A stretch of 64,000 bases of DNA from contig CAVXNB010000001.1 in assembly GCA_963763085.1 (NCBI GenBank), positions 620,001 through 684,000 on the forward strand. The letters are read 5' to 3'. The DNA is from CAVXNB01 sp963763085 (GTDB taxonomy: Bacteria; Actinomycetota; Acidimicrobiia; Acidimicrobiales; Bog-793). Positions within the stretch are counted from its first letter, which is position 1, and the number at the start of each line of letters is the position of its first letter. Position numbers and translations under genes: made by a program. This document shows positions 23,432-31,204 of the stretch, one piece after another. The notes beneath the pieces are model-generated. The model saw only the letters and a list, made by a program, of their open reading frames with translations. It ran no database searches and was not told where the DNA came from.

Positions 23432-25195
23432 GTGCCGAGGAGCTACGACCGCCGCACGTTCATGGCCAGGGGACTGAGAACCACGGCCGGTGCGGCCGCC
23501 CTCGGAGGCACCGGAGCCGTGTTGGGCGCCTGTGGTGGAGGCGGGAGCAGCAGCGGCAGCTCCGACACGAACACCACAGGCGGATCGGGACCCCCGGTCA
23601 CCTACAACCCGAACAAGCACGCGCGGGCCGGCTGGGGAACAGGAACACCCGTGCGGGGCGGCACCCTCACGATCGGCACAGAGGCCGACGAGTCGGGCTT
23701 CGATCCCACGAAGGTGGCACTCGACTCGACGGGCGTCATGTATGCCCGAACGGTCTACGACCCCCTCGCGATCACGCTTGCGGACGGCAGGATCCAGCCC
23801 TACCTGGCCGAGTCGATCACTCCGAATGCGGACTACACGTCCTGGGTGATCACCGTTCGCCCCAATGTGCTGTTCCACGACGGCACGGCGTGCGACGGCT
23901 CGGCGTTGTTGTTCAACATGAACGCCTACCTCGCGTCGCCGCTCGTGAACTTCACCCTCACCTACGTCGACTCGGTCTCCCAGACCGGGCCACGGTCGAT
24001 CACGATCAAGATGAAAAACCCGTGGGTCTCCTTCGACGCCTGGTTGGCCGGCTACATCGGGGGGCAGATCGCTTACGTCTTCTCGCCGAAGGCCTTCAAC
24101 AACAAGGCTAAGCCTATGAACCAGAACCCCGTCGGCACCGGGCCGTTCATCTTCGAGAGCTGGCAGCCCAACATCCAATTCACAGCGAAGGCGAACCCGC
24201 ACTACTGGCGGAAGGACTCGAAGGGCAAGCCCCTCCCCTACCTCGACGGCATCACGTTCAAGCCGATCCCGCCCGTGGCGTCGCGGTTCTCCGCCTTGCA
24301 GACCGGCGAGATCGATCTCATGCATACTGACGACGACCCGACCATCCTCCAGATACGCAGCCTCGGCTCCGGCTACGCCTACGTCGAGGACGACGTCATC
24401 ACCGTCGGTGAGCCGGACATGAACTTCCTCATGATCAACACGGCATCGACGCCGTTCAACGACATCCGAATCCGCCAGGCTATGGCGTACTCCTTCGACC
24501 AGAAGAACTACCTTCAGGTCATCTGCAACCACATCGCCGGTCCGAGCAACGGGCTGTTCCCGCCGGGGAACGAGTACCACAACCCTGCCGGGACCGGTTA
24601 CCCGACCTACAACCCGGCGAAGGCGAAGGCGCTCGTGAACGCGTGGATGCACGACAACGGCGGCCAGGCCCCTGTGATCCCCTACGGGGTGACACCCACT
24701 CCCGAAAGCGAACGCGCCGCCGCGACGACCTCGACGTACGCCACCGCCGTCGGCTTCAAGGTGGAACAGTCCACGGTTCAGCAGGCGCAGCTCATCGGCG
24801 ACGCGGTGCTCGGCTTCTTTCACGTGCTCGGGTGGCGCCAGTTCGCGAACGTCGACCCGGACCTCAACTATGTCTTCTGGTCCAAGACTGCTGCGGTAGC
24901 GCACGCCGGCGGCATCGTGACGAACTTTGCCCGCTTCCAGGACGACGCCGTGCAGGCGGCCCTGGACCGGGCCCGTCAGACCGCCGACCAGGCGACCCGC
25001 GTCGCCGCTTACCAGGAAGTCGAGCGCCGCATCTGCAAGGACCTGCCGTACATCTTCACCGACCGCGACGTCTGGAACGTGTGCGCGAACTCCAAGACCC
25101 AGAACTGGAACCACCCCACTGACCCGCAGGGCCGCGTCGGGCTCGGCATGCTCTCAGGCATCATCTGGCCGACGGAGATCTGGAAGACGACCTGA
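23432..25195 (+). CDS. Peptide ABC transporter substrate-binding lipoprotein (SBP family 5)
   Basis: 587-residue extracytoplasmic binding protein of the DppA/OppA family. The N-terminus YDRRTFMARG is a Tat twin-arginine signal and VLGAC at residues 30-34 is a lipobox with Cys34, so it should be a Tat-exported lipoprotein. A Gly/Ser/Thr linker follows, then RGGTLTIGTEADESGFDP, ALTWEI-type core segments such as VRPNVLFHDGTACDGSALLF and NPVGTGPFIFESWQP, and DIRIRQAMAYSFDQ near the middle. GTG 23432 is fixed by the strong ribosome site 5 bases upstream. First gene of a complete importer operon. Confidence 0.93.
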   Translation: MPRSYDRRTFMARGLRTTAGAAALGGTGAVLGACGGGGSSSGSSDTNTTGGSGPPVTYNPNKHARAGWGTGTPVRGGTLTIGTEADESGFDPTKVALDSTGVMYARTVYDPLAITLADGRIQPYLAESITPNADYTSWVITVRPNVLFHDGTACDGSALLFNMNAYLASPLVNFTLTYVDSVSQTGPRSITIKMKNPWVSFDAWLAGYIGGQIAYVFSPKAFNNKAKPMNQNPVGTGPFIFESWQPNIQFTAKANPHYWRKDSKGKPLPYLDGITFKPIPPVASRFSALQTGEIDLMHTDDDPTILQIRSLGSGYAYVEDDVITVGEPDMNFLMINTASTPFNDIRIRQAMAYSFDQKNYLQVICNHIAGPSNGLFPPGNEYHNPAGTGYPTYNPAKAKALVNAWMHDNGGQAPVIPYGVTPTPESERAAATTSTYATAVGFKVEQSTVQQAQLIGDAVLGFFHVLGWRQFANVDPDLNYVFWSKTAAVAHAGGIVTNFARFQDDAVQAALDRARQTADQATRVAAYQEVERRICKDLPYIFTDRDVWNVCANSKTQNWNHPTDPQGRVGLGMLSGIIWPTEIWKTT

Positions 25196-25234
25196 CCGTA
25201 GAGTCCCTCGATCGCCGGAGGGGGTGACGTCTCG

Positions 25235-26212
25235 ATGATCTGGGTTCGCCGGGCAATCCAGCTTGTCGTGACGGTCCTCCTCGTCACATTTCTGACGTTT
25301 CTCTTGACCTCACTCCTTCCGGGGAGCCCCGTGTACGAGATCTGCCAAGGGGCTGGCAACGTCTGCGTCAAGCAGGTGACCGCGCTCGACGGCCTCGACA
25401 AGCCGTTCATCGTGCAGTACCTGCTCTGGTTGAAGCACCTCGTGACCGGCAACCTCGGCTTCTCGTACACCGAGGGTGCCGCCTATAACAGCCAGGGCGT
25501 GCCAATTTCCAGCCTCATCGCCTCTGCCTATCCGATCACGCTCGAGGAGATCGTCTATTCACAGGTGATGGCGCTCGTCATCGCCATCCCGATGGCGATG
25601 TACGCGGCGCTCCGACCGAACCGGATCTTCGACCGGATCTCGACGACGGTGTCGTTCGCGACGCTGGCCGTGCCCGCCTTCATCGTCGCTCCGCTGCTGG
25701 TGCTCATCTTCGCCGTGACATTCCACTGGTTCCCGGGTCCTGCGGCGGAGCCGCCGTCGTTGTTCAGCAGCCAGTTCCTGACCAACCTGCACATCATGTT
25801 CCTGCCCGCAGCGGTTCTGGCGATCGGCTCGCTCGCCGTCTACCAGAGATTGTTGCGCGGGGACATGGTGGCCACCCTGGAGGAGGACTTCATCGTGATG
25901 GCCCGCGCCAAGGGCCTCACGACAGCGCGCATCTTGACTCGTCACGCTCTGCGACCCTCAACCTTCACGCTCATGACCGTCGCCGGACTCCAAGTGGGAG
26001 GTCTGATCACCGGCGCAGTCATCGTCGAATCGGTCTTCCAGCTCAACGGACTCGGCCTCCTTCTCACCCACTCGGTGTCCCAGCACGACTACCCGACGAT
26101 TCAGGCCATCACCGTGATCGTCGCCATCACCTACATCGTCATCAACGTCCTCATCGACGCGCTCTACCTCGTCATCGACCCACGGATCCGTCGTGCGCGC
26201 GCCACCAGTTGA
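25235..26212 (+). CDS. Peptide ABC transporter permease, DppB/OppB type
   Basis: 325 residues, six expected membrane helices. The N-terminal helix VVTVLLVTFLTFLLTSLLPG is typical of DppB, and the EAA coupling loop reads EEDFIVMARAKGLTTARILT around residue 215. ATG 25235 has GGAGGGGG upstream. It pairs with the next permease, whose GTG start overlaps its 3' end by 20 bases. Confidence 0.93.
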   Translation: MIWVRRAIQLVVTVLLVTFLTFLLTSLLPGSPVYEICQGAGNVCVKQVTALDGLDKPFIVQYLLWLKHLVTGNLGFSYTEGAAYNSQGVPISSLIASAYPITLEEIVYSQVMALVIAIPMAMYAALRPNRIFDRISTTVSFATLAVPAFIVAPLLVLIFAVTFHWFPGPAAEPPSLFSSQFLTNLHIMFLPAAVLAIGSLAVYQRLLRGDMVATLEEDFIVMARAKGLTTARILTRHALRPSTFTLMTVAGLQVGGLITGAVIVESVFQLNGLGLLLTHSVSQHDYPTIQAITVIVAITYIVINVLIDALYLVIDPRIRRARATS

Positions 26213-27110
26213 CGACCTGCTCCCTCGGTTCAGCTCCGGGGAGACGATCCGCACCGCCCGCACTCAACCAGCGCAATCGCGTCTTAAGGGTCTCGGCTGG
26301 GGGTTCTGGGCCGCCGTCGCCTGGCTCACCTTGATCGTGCTGCTCGCGATCTTCGCGAACCTGCTCCCGCTGCCGGACCCGAACACGGCCAGCAGCTCCT
26401 GCCTCAGCGTTCTGCCCGGAGCCGGGCCTGGTGCAGGGCACATACTCGGGTGCGACGGGAACTCGCGCGACGTGCTGTCCCGGGTGATCTTCGGCGCCCG
26501 TGTGTCGCTCATCGTCGGCTTTGCGTCTATCTCGATCGGTCTGTTCGTCGGCGGGACGCTCGGCCTCATCGCCGGCTACTTCCGAGGGCCGTTCGACGAG
26601 GTGATGAACGTGCTCACCAATGCGTTCCTTTCTTTCCCCTACCTCGTGCTGGCGCTCGCGGTCGTGGCGTTCCTGGGCAACTCGCTCTTCGACGTCACCC
26701 TGATAATCGCGGTCCTCGCCTGGCCGCTGCTGTTTCGAGTCGTGCGGGCAGCGACCATCGAGTACGGGGAGCGTGACTACGTGCTCGCTGCCCGGGCGCT
26801 CGGGTCCACGCGGATGCGGATCGTCGTCAAGCTGCTGCTCCCCGACGTCGTTCCGGCAGCGGTCACCTACGGACTCGTCGGGGTCGGGCTCGCGATCGTC
26901 TACGAGGGCGCACTCTCGTTCCTCGGTCAGTCCGTCCCAGACCCGACGTCGACCTGGGGCAAGATGATCGCCGAAGGCTCCTCCAACCTCACGCAGAACG
27001 TCTCTCAGCTGGTCGCGCCTGCAGTAGCCATGTTTCTCACGATCCTGGCGGTGAATTTCATCGGCGACCGGCTCCGAAGCGTGCTCGACTCTCGCGAGGG
27101 GGCACTTTGA
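26193..27110 (+). CDS. Peptide ABC transporter permease, DppC/OppC type
   Basis: 305 residues. It has the long cytoplasmic N-terminus and first helix of DppC proteins, then DGNSRDVLSRVIFGARVSL, the family's post-helix motif, and the EAA loop IEYGERDYVLAARALGSTRM. GTG 26193 lies inside the dppB-type gene; a later start cannot be excluded. The gene ends 1 base past the TTG start of the ATPase gene. Confidence 0.92.
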   Translation: MRAPPVDDLLPRFSSGETIRTARTQPAQSRLKGLGWGFWAAVAWLTLIVLLAIFANLLPLPDPNTASSSCLSVLPGAGPGAGHILGCDGNSRDVLSRVIFGARVSLIVGFASISIGLFVGGTLGLIAGYFRGPFDEVMNVLTNAFLSFPYLVLALAVVAFLGNSLFDVTLIIAVLAWPLLFRVVRAATIEYGERDYVLAARALGSTRMRIVVKLLLPDVVPAAVTYGLVGVGLAIVYEGALSFLGQSVPDPTSTWGKMIAEGSSNLTQNVSQLVAPAVAMFLTILAVNFIGDRLRSVLDSREGAL

Positions 27111-28192
27111 GCCCGAGACGCCACATGTTCGATATCGAGGACACCGACGACCGGCCGCTGCTCGAGGTCGACTCGCTCGTCACGCACTTCCAGACGAGGC
27201 ACGGCATCGTTCGCTCGGTCGACGGCGTGTCGTTCACCCTGAAGCGGGGCCAGACGCTCGGCATCGTCGGCGAGTCGGGATCCGGCAAGACCGTTCTCTC
27301 GCGCTCGGTGATGGGTCTCCTCCCGCTCCACAATGTCATCCGCGAGGGAAGCGTCGTCTTCGGTGGCGTAGATCTCGCGAGCGTTTCGCGCGACGAGCTG
27401 CACGGCATCTGGGGCGCGCAGATCGCCATGGTCTTCCAGGACCCGGTCACCGCGCTCAACCCGGTCGTCCGGGTCGGCCGCCAGATCACCGAGTCGCTGC
27501 GCTTCCACCTCGGCATGTCACGATCCGACGCGAGGGCAACCGCCATCGCCCTGCTCCGCTCTGTCGGCATACCCGAGCCCGAGGAGCGACTGCGCTGGTA
27601 TCCGTACCAGTTCTCAGGCGGCATGTGCCAGCGCATCGTGATCGCGATCGCGATCGCCTGCGGACCGAAGCTCCTACTCGCCGACGAGCCGACGACGGGT
27701 CTCGACGTGACCGTTGCCGCACAGATCCTCGATCTGCTCAACCGCCTACAGCAGGAGCGGTACATGTCGATGATCCTCGTCACCCACGACCTCGGGCTCG
27801 TCGCCGGCCGCGCTGACGCCGTCGCCGTCATGTACGCCGGAAAGATCGTCGAGATGGGACCGACCGAGACGCTCTTCGGGGACGTGAAGATGCCCTACAC
27901 CGAGGCGCTCTTCAGGTCCTCGCCACGGCTCGCCAACGCCACTCATACACGGCTGCCCACGATCCCGGGCAACCCGCCGAATCCCGCCGATCTGCCTCCC
28001 GGTTGCCGCTTCGCCGAGCGGTGCCCCTACGCGCAGCCGCGCTGCCGAACGGAGGAGCCGCCGCTGAGGCAGGCCACCACCCCTGGCCACACGTTCGCGT
28101 GCTGGTACCCCGTCGGGACACCCGAAGGCGAGCGGGCCCTGAAGCAGAATCAGGCTTCGGGCACCTCTGCATCAGCCGGATTCGTGGTCTGA
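27107..28192 (+). CDS. Peptide ABC transporter ATPase, DppD/OppD type
   Basis: 361 residues. Walker A GESGSGKT, Q-loop VFQDPVTALNPV, signature FSGGMCQR, Walker B LLLADEPTTGLD and H-loop LVTHDLG are present. The C-terminal oligopeptide domain carries the Cys-rich CRFAERCPYAQPRC. TTG 27107 has GAGGGGG a few bases upstream; ATG 27125 is a shorter alternative with a weaker site. It forms a heterodimer with the next ATPase. Confidence 0.93.
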   Translation: MSPRRHMFDIEDTDDRPLLEVDSLVTHFQTRHGIVRSVDGVSFTLKRGQTLGIVGESGSGKTVLSRSVMGLLPLHNVIREGSVVFGGVDLASVSRDELHGIWGAQIAMVFQDPVTALNPVVRVGRQITESLRFHLGMSRSDARATAIALLRSVGIPEPEERLRWYPYQFSGGMCQRIVIAIAIACGPKLLLADEPTTGLDVTVAAQILDLLNRLQQERYMSMILVTHDLGLVAGRADAVAVMYAGKIVEMGPTETLFGDVKMPYTEALFRSSPRLANATHTRLPTIPGNPPNPADLPPGCRFAERCPYAQPRCRTEEPPLRQATTPGHTFACWYPVGTPEGERALKQNQASGTSASAGFVV

Positions 28193-28193
28193 G

Positions 28194-29243
28194 ATGGCTG
28201 GGAGCGGAACCGCCCAGCTACGCGATCCGGCCGCATCGCTCGTGCGCGTCGAGAAGCTCGTCGTCGAGTTCCCGGCGGGGCGCCGAAAGGTCCACGCTGT
28301 GTCGGACGTGAGCTTCGACGTGCTTCCCGGCGAGACGCTCGGCATCGTCGGCGAATCCGGCTGCGGTAAATCGACGACCGGCCGCGCCTTGCTCCAGCTT
28401 CCGCCGCCCACCTCGGGCACCGTCTGGTTCGAAGGCAAGGACCTGACCCAGCTGTCCCGCGAGGAGATGCGCCAAGCCAGGACGAAGATCCAGATCATCT
28501 TTCAGGATCCGGTCTCCTCGCTCTACCCACGTCGCACCGTCGCCCAGCTCATGGTCGAGCCGCTCGATATATGGAAGATCGGCACGCCGGCGGAGCGCCT
28601 GGAACGGGCAAAGGCGATGCTCGCCGAAGTCAACCTGGACTTCGAGACCGTGAGCTGGCGCCGGCCGTTCGAGTTCTCGATCGGCCAATGCCAGCGAATC
28701 TCGATTGCGCGCGCCCTGATGCTGAACCCTCGCCTCATCATTTGCGACGAGCCTGTGTCTGCGCTCGACGTCTCGGTTCAGGCACAGATTCTGAACCTGC
28801 TCCAGGACATGAAACGGCGTTTCGGGCTGACGCTCGTGTTCATCTCACACGACCTTGCCGTCGTGAAGCACGTGAGCGACCGGGTCGCGGTGATGTTCCT
28901 CGGCAAGCTCTGCGAAGTCGCAGACTCGGCCAGCCTCTATGCCGGTCCCTCGCACCCGTACACCCGAGCGCTCCTCACCGCGAGCGTGGTCTCGTCGCGG
29001 GCCGTGAATCGGGCGGCTGCTGCGACTTCGTCTGCTGCAGACTCCGACCTCGAAACACACTCCGAGATGCCCTCATCCATCACCCCCCCTTCCGGTTGCC
29101 GATACCGCACCCGGTGCCCCCGAGCCGAAGATGTCTGCGCCGCGAAGGAGCCGGTCATGCGCGAGATCAAGCCGAACCACTTCGTCGCATGCCACTTTCC
29201 CGTCGGCGATGCGGTCGAGTCGCGCCGCTCACCCGTGGGCTGA
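28194..29243 (+). CDS. Peptide ABC transporter ATPase, DppF/OppF type
   Basis: 349 residues. Walker A GESGCGKST, Q-loop IFQDPVSSLYPR, Walker B LIICDEPVSALD and H-loop FISHDLA are present, and the C-terminal oligopeptide domain has CRYRTRCPRAEDVC. The signature reads FSIGQCQR, where LSGGQ-type Ser-Gly-Gly is usual, so the second position is Ile; it may still pair with the canonical site of the partner ATPase. It starts 2 bases after the DppD-type stop and is the last gene of the operon. Confidence 0.92.
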   Translation: MAGSGTAQLRDPAASLVRVEKLVVEFPAGRRKVHAVSDVSFDVLPGETLGIVGESGCGKSTTGRALLQLPPPTSGTVWFEGKDLTQLSREEMRQARTKIQIIFQDPVSSLYPRRTVAQLMVEPLDIWKIGTPAERLERAKAMLAEVNLDFETVSWRRPFEFSIGQCQRISIARALMLNPRLIICDEPVSALDVSVQAQILNLLQDMKRRFGLTLVFISHDLAVVKHVSDRVAVMFLGKLCEVADSASLYAGPSHPYTRALLTASVVSSRAVNRAAAATSSAADSDLETHSEMPSSITPPSGCRYRTRCPRAEDVCAAKEPVMREIKPNHFVACHFPVGDAVESRRSPVG

Positions 29244-29252
29244 GGAGCTAGC

Positions 29253-29289
29253 GGTCGGGGCTGGAAGCTAGCGCTCGGGGGCCGAGGGG
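29253..29289 (+). repeat. Imperfect direct repeat after the peptide ABC operon
   Basis: Two neighbouring copies of GCTAGCGSTCGGGG (S is G or C), separated by a few bases, lie just after the last stop of the operon. Function unknown. Confidence 0.5.
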
Positions 29290-29312
29290 CTGGCGATAGT
29301 CAATTTCTTCCG

Positions 29313-29370
29313 CAAACTTGCCTCCGTTAATGATTGTGACCAGTCACAATCTGTTTGGGAGGCAAGTTTG
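29313..29370. terminator. Nested perfect palindrome between convergent operons
   Basis: Outer arms of 13 bases (29313-29325, CAAACTTGCCTCC, and 29358-29370, its exact complement) enclose inner 9-base arms GATTGTGAC / GTCACAATC (29332-29340 and 29343-29351). The whole can fold into one long hairpin in RNA of either strand. It lies between the ends of the peptide ABC operon and rpsA, so a two-way terminator is the simplest reading. No U-run follows on either side, so a protein-binding site or a mobile-element scar remains possible. Confidence 0.55.
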
Positions 29371-29451
29371 ACTCGCAAAAAGTAGTTCGGCCGACGGACC
29401 GGCTACTCGGGCGGCGCCTCGTCGCCCGGGGGCTGGACCGCCTCGACCGCC

Positions 29452-31014
29452 TCAACCGCCTCGACCGCCTGCACCACCTCCGCTGGCTCGCCCAATTCCG
29501 CCGGCTCGCCCGATTCCGCCTGGCTCGCCCGATTCCGCCGGCTCGCCCGATTCCGCCGGCTCGCCCGACTCCGCCGGCTTGCCCGATTCCGCCGGCTGGG
29601 CCGCCTCGATGGGCTCGACTGCCTCGGCTGCCTCGACCGAGCCGTCGGCGACGGCTGCCTCGACCGAGCCCGCGGCGACGGCAGCCGCGTCGGCGGCCTC
29701 GTTCGCCGCGACCAGGTCGGCCCATGCCGCTTGACTCTCGTTGTCGGGAGTGAATTCTGAGGCCGAGTAGTCGTAGCCGATGTAGTTGCCTTGCTCGTCG
29801 TAGGCGTGCTCGCCGAAGGCTTCGCGGTACTCCTCGGCGACTTCCCCACCTTCGGCCGCTTGCTTGATCGACAAGCTGATCCTCCGCCGTTGAAGATCGA
29901 TGTCGATGATCTTCACCCAGAGCTCCTCGCCCGGCGTGACGACCTGCTCGGGGAGGTCGACGTGGTGCGCGGCCATTTCCGAAATGTGCACGAGGCCCTC
30001 GATGCCGTCGCCCACCTGAACGAACGCTCCGAACGGCACGAGCTTGGTGATCCTGCCGTAGACGAGCTCGCCGATCCGGTGGTTCGTTGCGAACTCCTGC
30101 CACGGATCGACTTGAGTCGCCTTCAGCGACAGGCTGATTCGCTCCTTGTCGAGGTCGACATCGAGCACCTGCACTGTGACTTCGTCGCCGACCGCCACGA
30201 CCGAGGACGGGTGATCGACGTGCTTCCAGGACAGCTCCGAAACGTGCACCAGCCCGTCCATGCCACCGAGGTCGACGAAGGCGCCGAAGTTCACGACCGA
30301 CGACACGACACCCTTGCGGATCTCGCCCGGCTTGAGATTCACCAGGAACTCGCCCCGTTGCTCACGCTGGGTCTCCTCGAGCCAGGCGCGCCGTGACAAC
30401 ACGACGTTATTGCGGTTCTTGTCGAGCTCGATGATCTTGGCCTCGAGCGACTTGCCGATGTAAGGCTGGAGGTCGCGCACGCGACGAAGCTCGACCAGCG
30501 ACGCCGGCAGGAAGCCGCGCAGGCCGATGTCGACGATGAGGCCACCCTTCACGACTTCGATGACCGGGCCGCGTACGACGCCGCCGGACTCCTTGATCCT
30601 CTCGATGGTTCCCCAGGCGCGCTCGTACTGCGCACGCTTCTTCGACAGGATGAGCCGGCCCTCTTTGTCCTCCTTCTGGAGAACGAGCGCCTCGATTTCA
30701 TCTCCGACCGACACGACCTCATGTGGGTCCAGGTCGTGCCGGATCGAGAGCTCCCGGGCCGGAATGACTCCTTCCGACTTGAACCCGATGTCCAGGAGCA
30801 CCTCGTCCTTGTCGACCTTGACCACCTTGCCGGTGACGACGTCACCGTCCTCGAAGGCGACGATCGTCTGGTCGATGGCGTCCTCGAAGGACAGGTCGCC
30901 GAGATCGTCCTCGACGATCTTGCGTGGGATGTAGACGCCGTCGGCGTCGAAGGTGCCGTGTCGCTCGTCGTCTGAGGACGGATCGGCGATAAGGGTGCTC
31001 GTCGTGTCGGACAT
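29452..31014 (-). CDS. rpsA: 30S ribosomal protein S1
   Basis: Binds mRNA on the small ribosomal subunit. 520 residues with four S1 domains (about residues 50-120, 140-205, 222-292 and 307-378), for example VVTGKVVKVDKDEVLLDIGF and VVSSVVNFGAFVDLGGMDGL. The tail after ~400 is Ala/Glu-rich and ends in Glu-Ser-Gly-Glu-Pro-Ala repeats. An extra T at 29521, exactly between two 18-bp repeat units, shifts the frame; without it the protein would run on to 29403 and end VEAVQPPGDEAPPE. Either ending leaves the S1 domains untouched. It is downstream of polA on the same strand, the order seen in Mycobacterium. Confidence 0.93.
   Translation of the reverse strand: MSDTTSTLIADPSSDDERHGTFDADGVYIPRKIVEDDLGDLSFEDAIDQTIVAFEDGDVVTGKVVKVDKDEVLLDIGFKSEGVIPARELSIRHDLDPHEVVSVGDEIEALVLQKEDKEGRLILSKKRAQYERAWGTIERIKESGGVVRGPVIEVVKGGLIVDIGLRGFLPASLVELRRVRDLQPYIGKSLEAKIIELDKNRNNVVLSRRAWLEETQREQRGEFLVNLKPGEIRKGVVSSVVNFGAFVDLGGMDGLVHVSELSWKHVDHPSSVVAVGDEVTVQVLDVDLDKERISLSLKATQVDPWQEFATNHRIGELVYGRITKLVPFGAFVQVGDGIEGLVHISEMAAHHVDLPEQVVTPGEELWVKIIDIDLQRRRISLSIKQAAEGGEVAEEYREAFGEHAYDEQGNYIGYDYSASEFTPDNESQAAWADLVAANEAADAAAVAAGSVEAAVADGSVEAAEAVEPIEAAQPAESGKPAESGEPAESGEPAESGEPGGIGRAGGIGRASGGGAGGRGG
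29485..29593 (-). repeat. Six 18-bp tandem units in the rpsA 3' end
   Basis: On the plus strand the unit is GGCTCGCCCGATTCCGCC, at 29485, 29503, 29522, 29540, 29558 and 29576, with one substitution in three of them. A single extra T at 29521 breaks the phase between units 2 and 3. Coding strand: Ala-Glu-Ser-Gly-Glu-Pro repeats. Confidence 0.85.
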
Positions 31015-31204
31015 GAAAGTAGGTCGCTCTTTTCGGTCAGGTCAGGGCCAGCTGCGCGCCACGTTCGTCGGCTGCTGGTGATGAGAATTGGACTGAGGAT
31101 GGGCTTGTCTGCGCCCCTAGCAGCACAGCCGAGTGAGATTTGACTGCCTCCACCGTGGCTGTTCACCTGAATGCTACCCGTCGGCGCGGCCAAAGCCGCA
31201 AGCG

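Noticed and set aside
31185..31202. Terminator hairpin GCGGC-GCCGC after polA
   Set aside because: Five-base stem, no U-run, and rpsA follows on the same strand; too weak to call.
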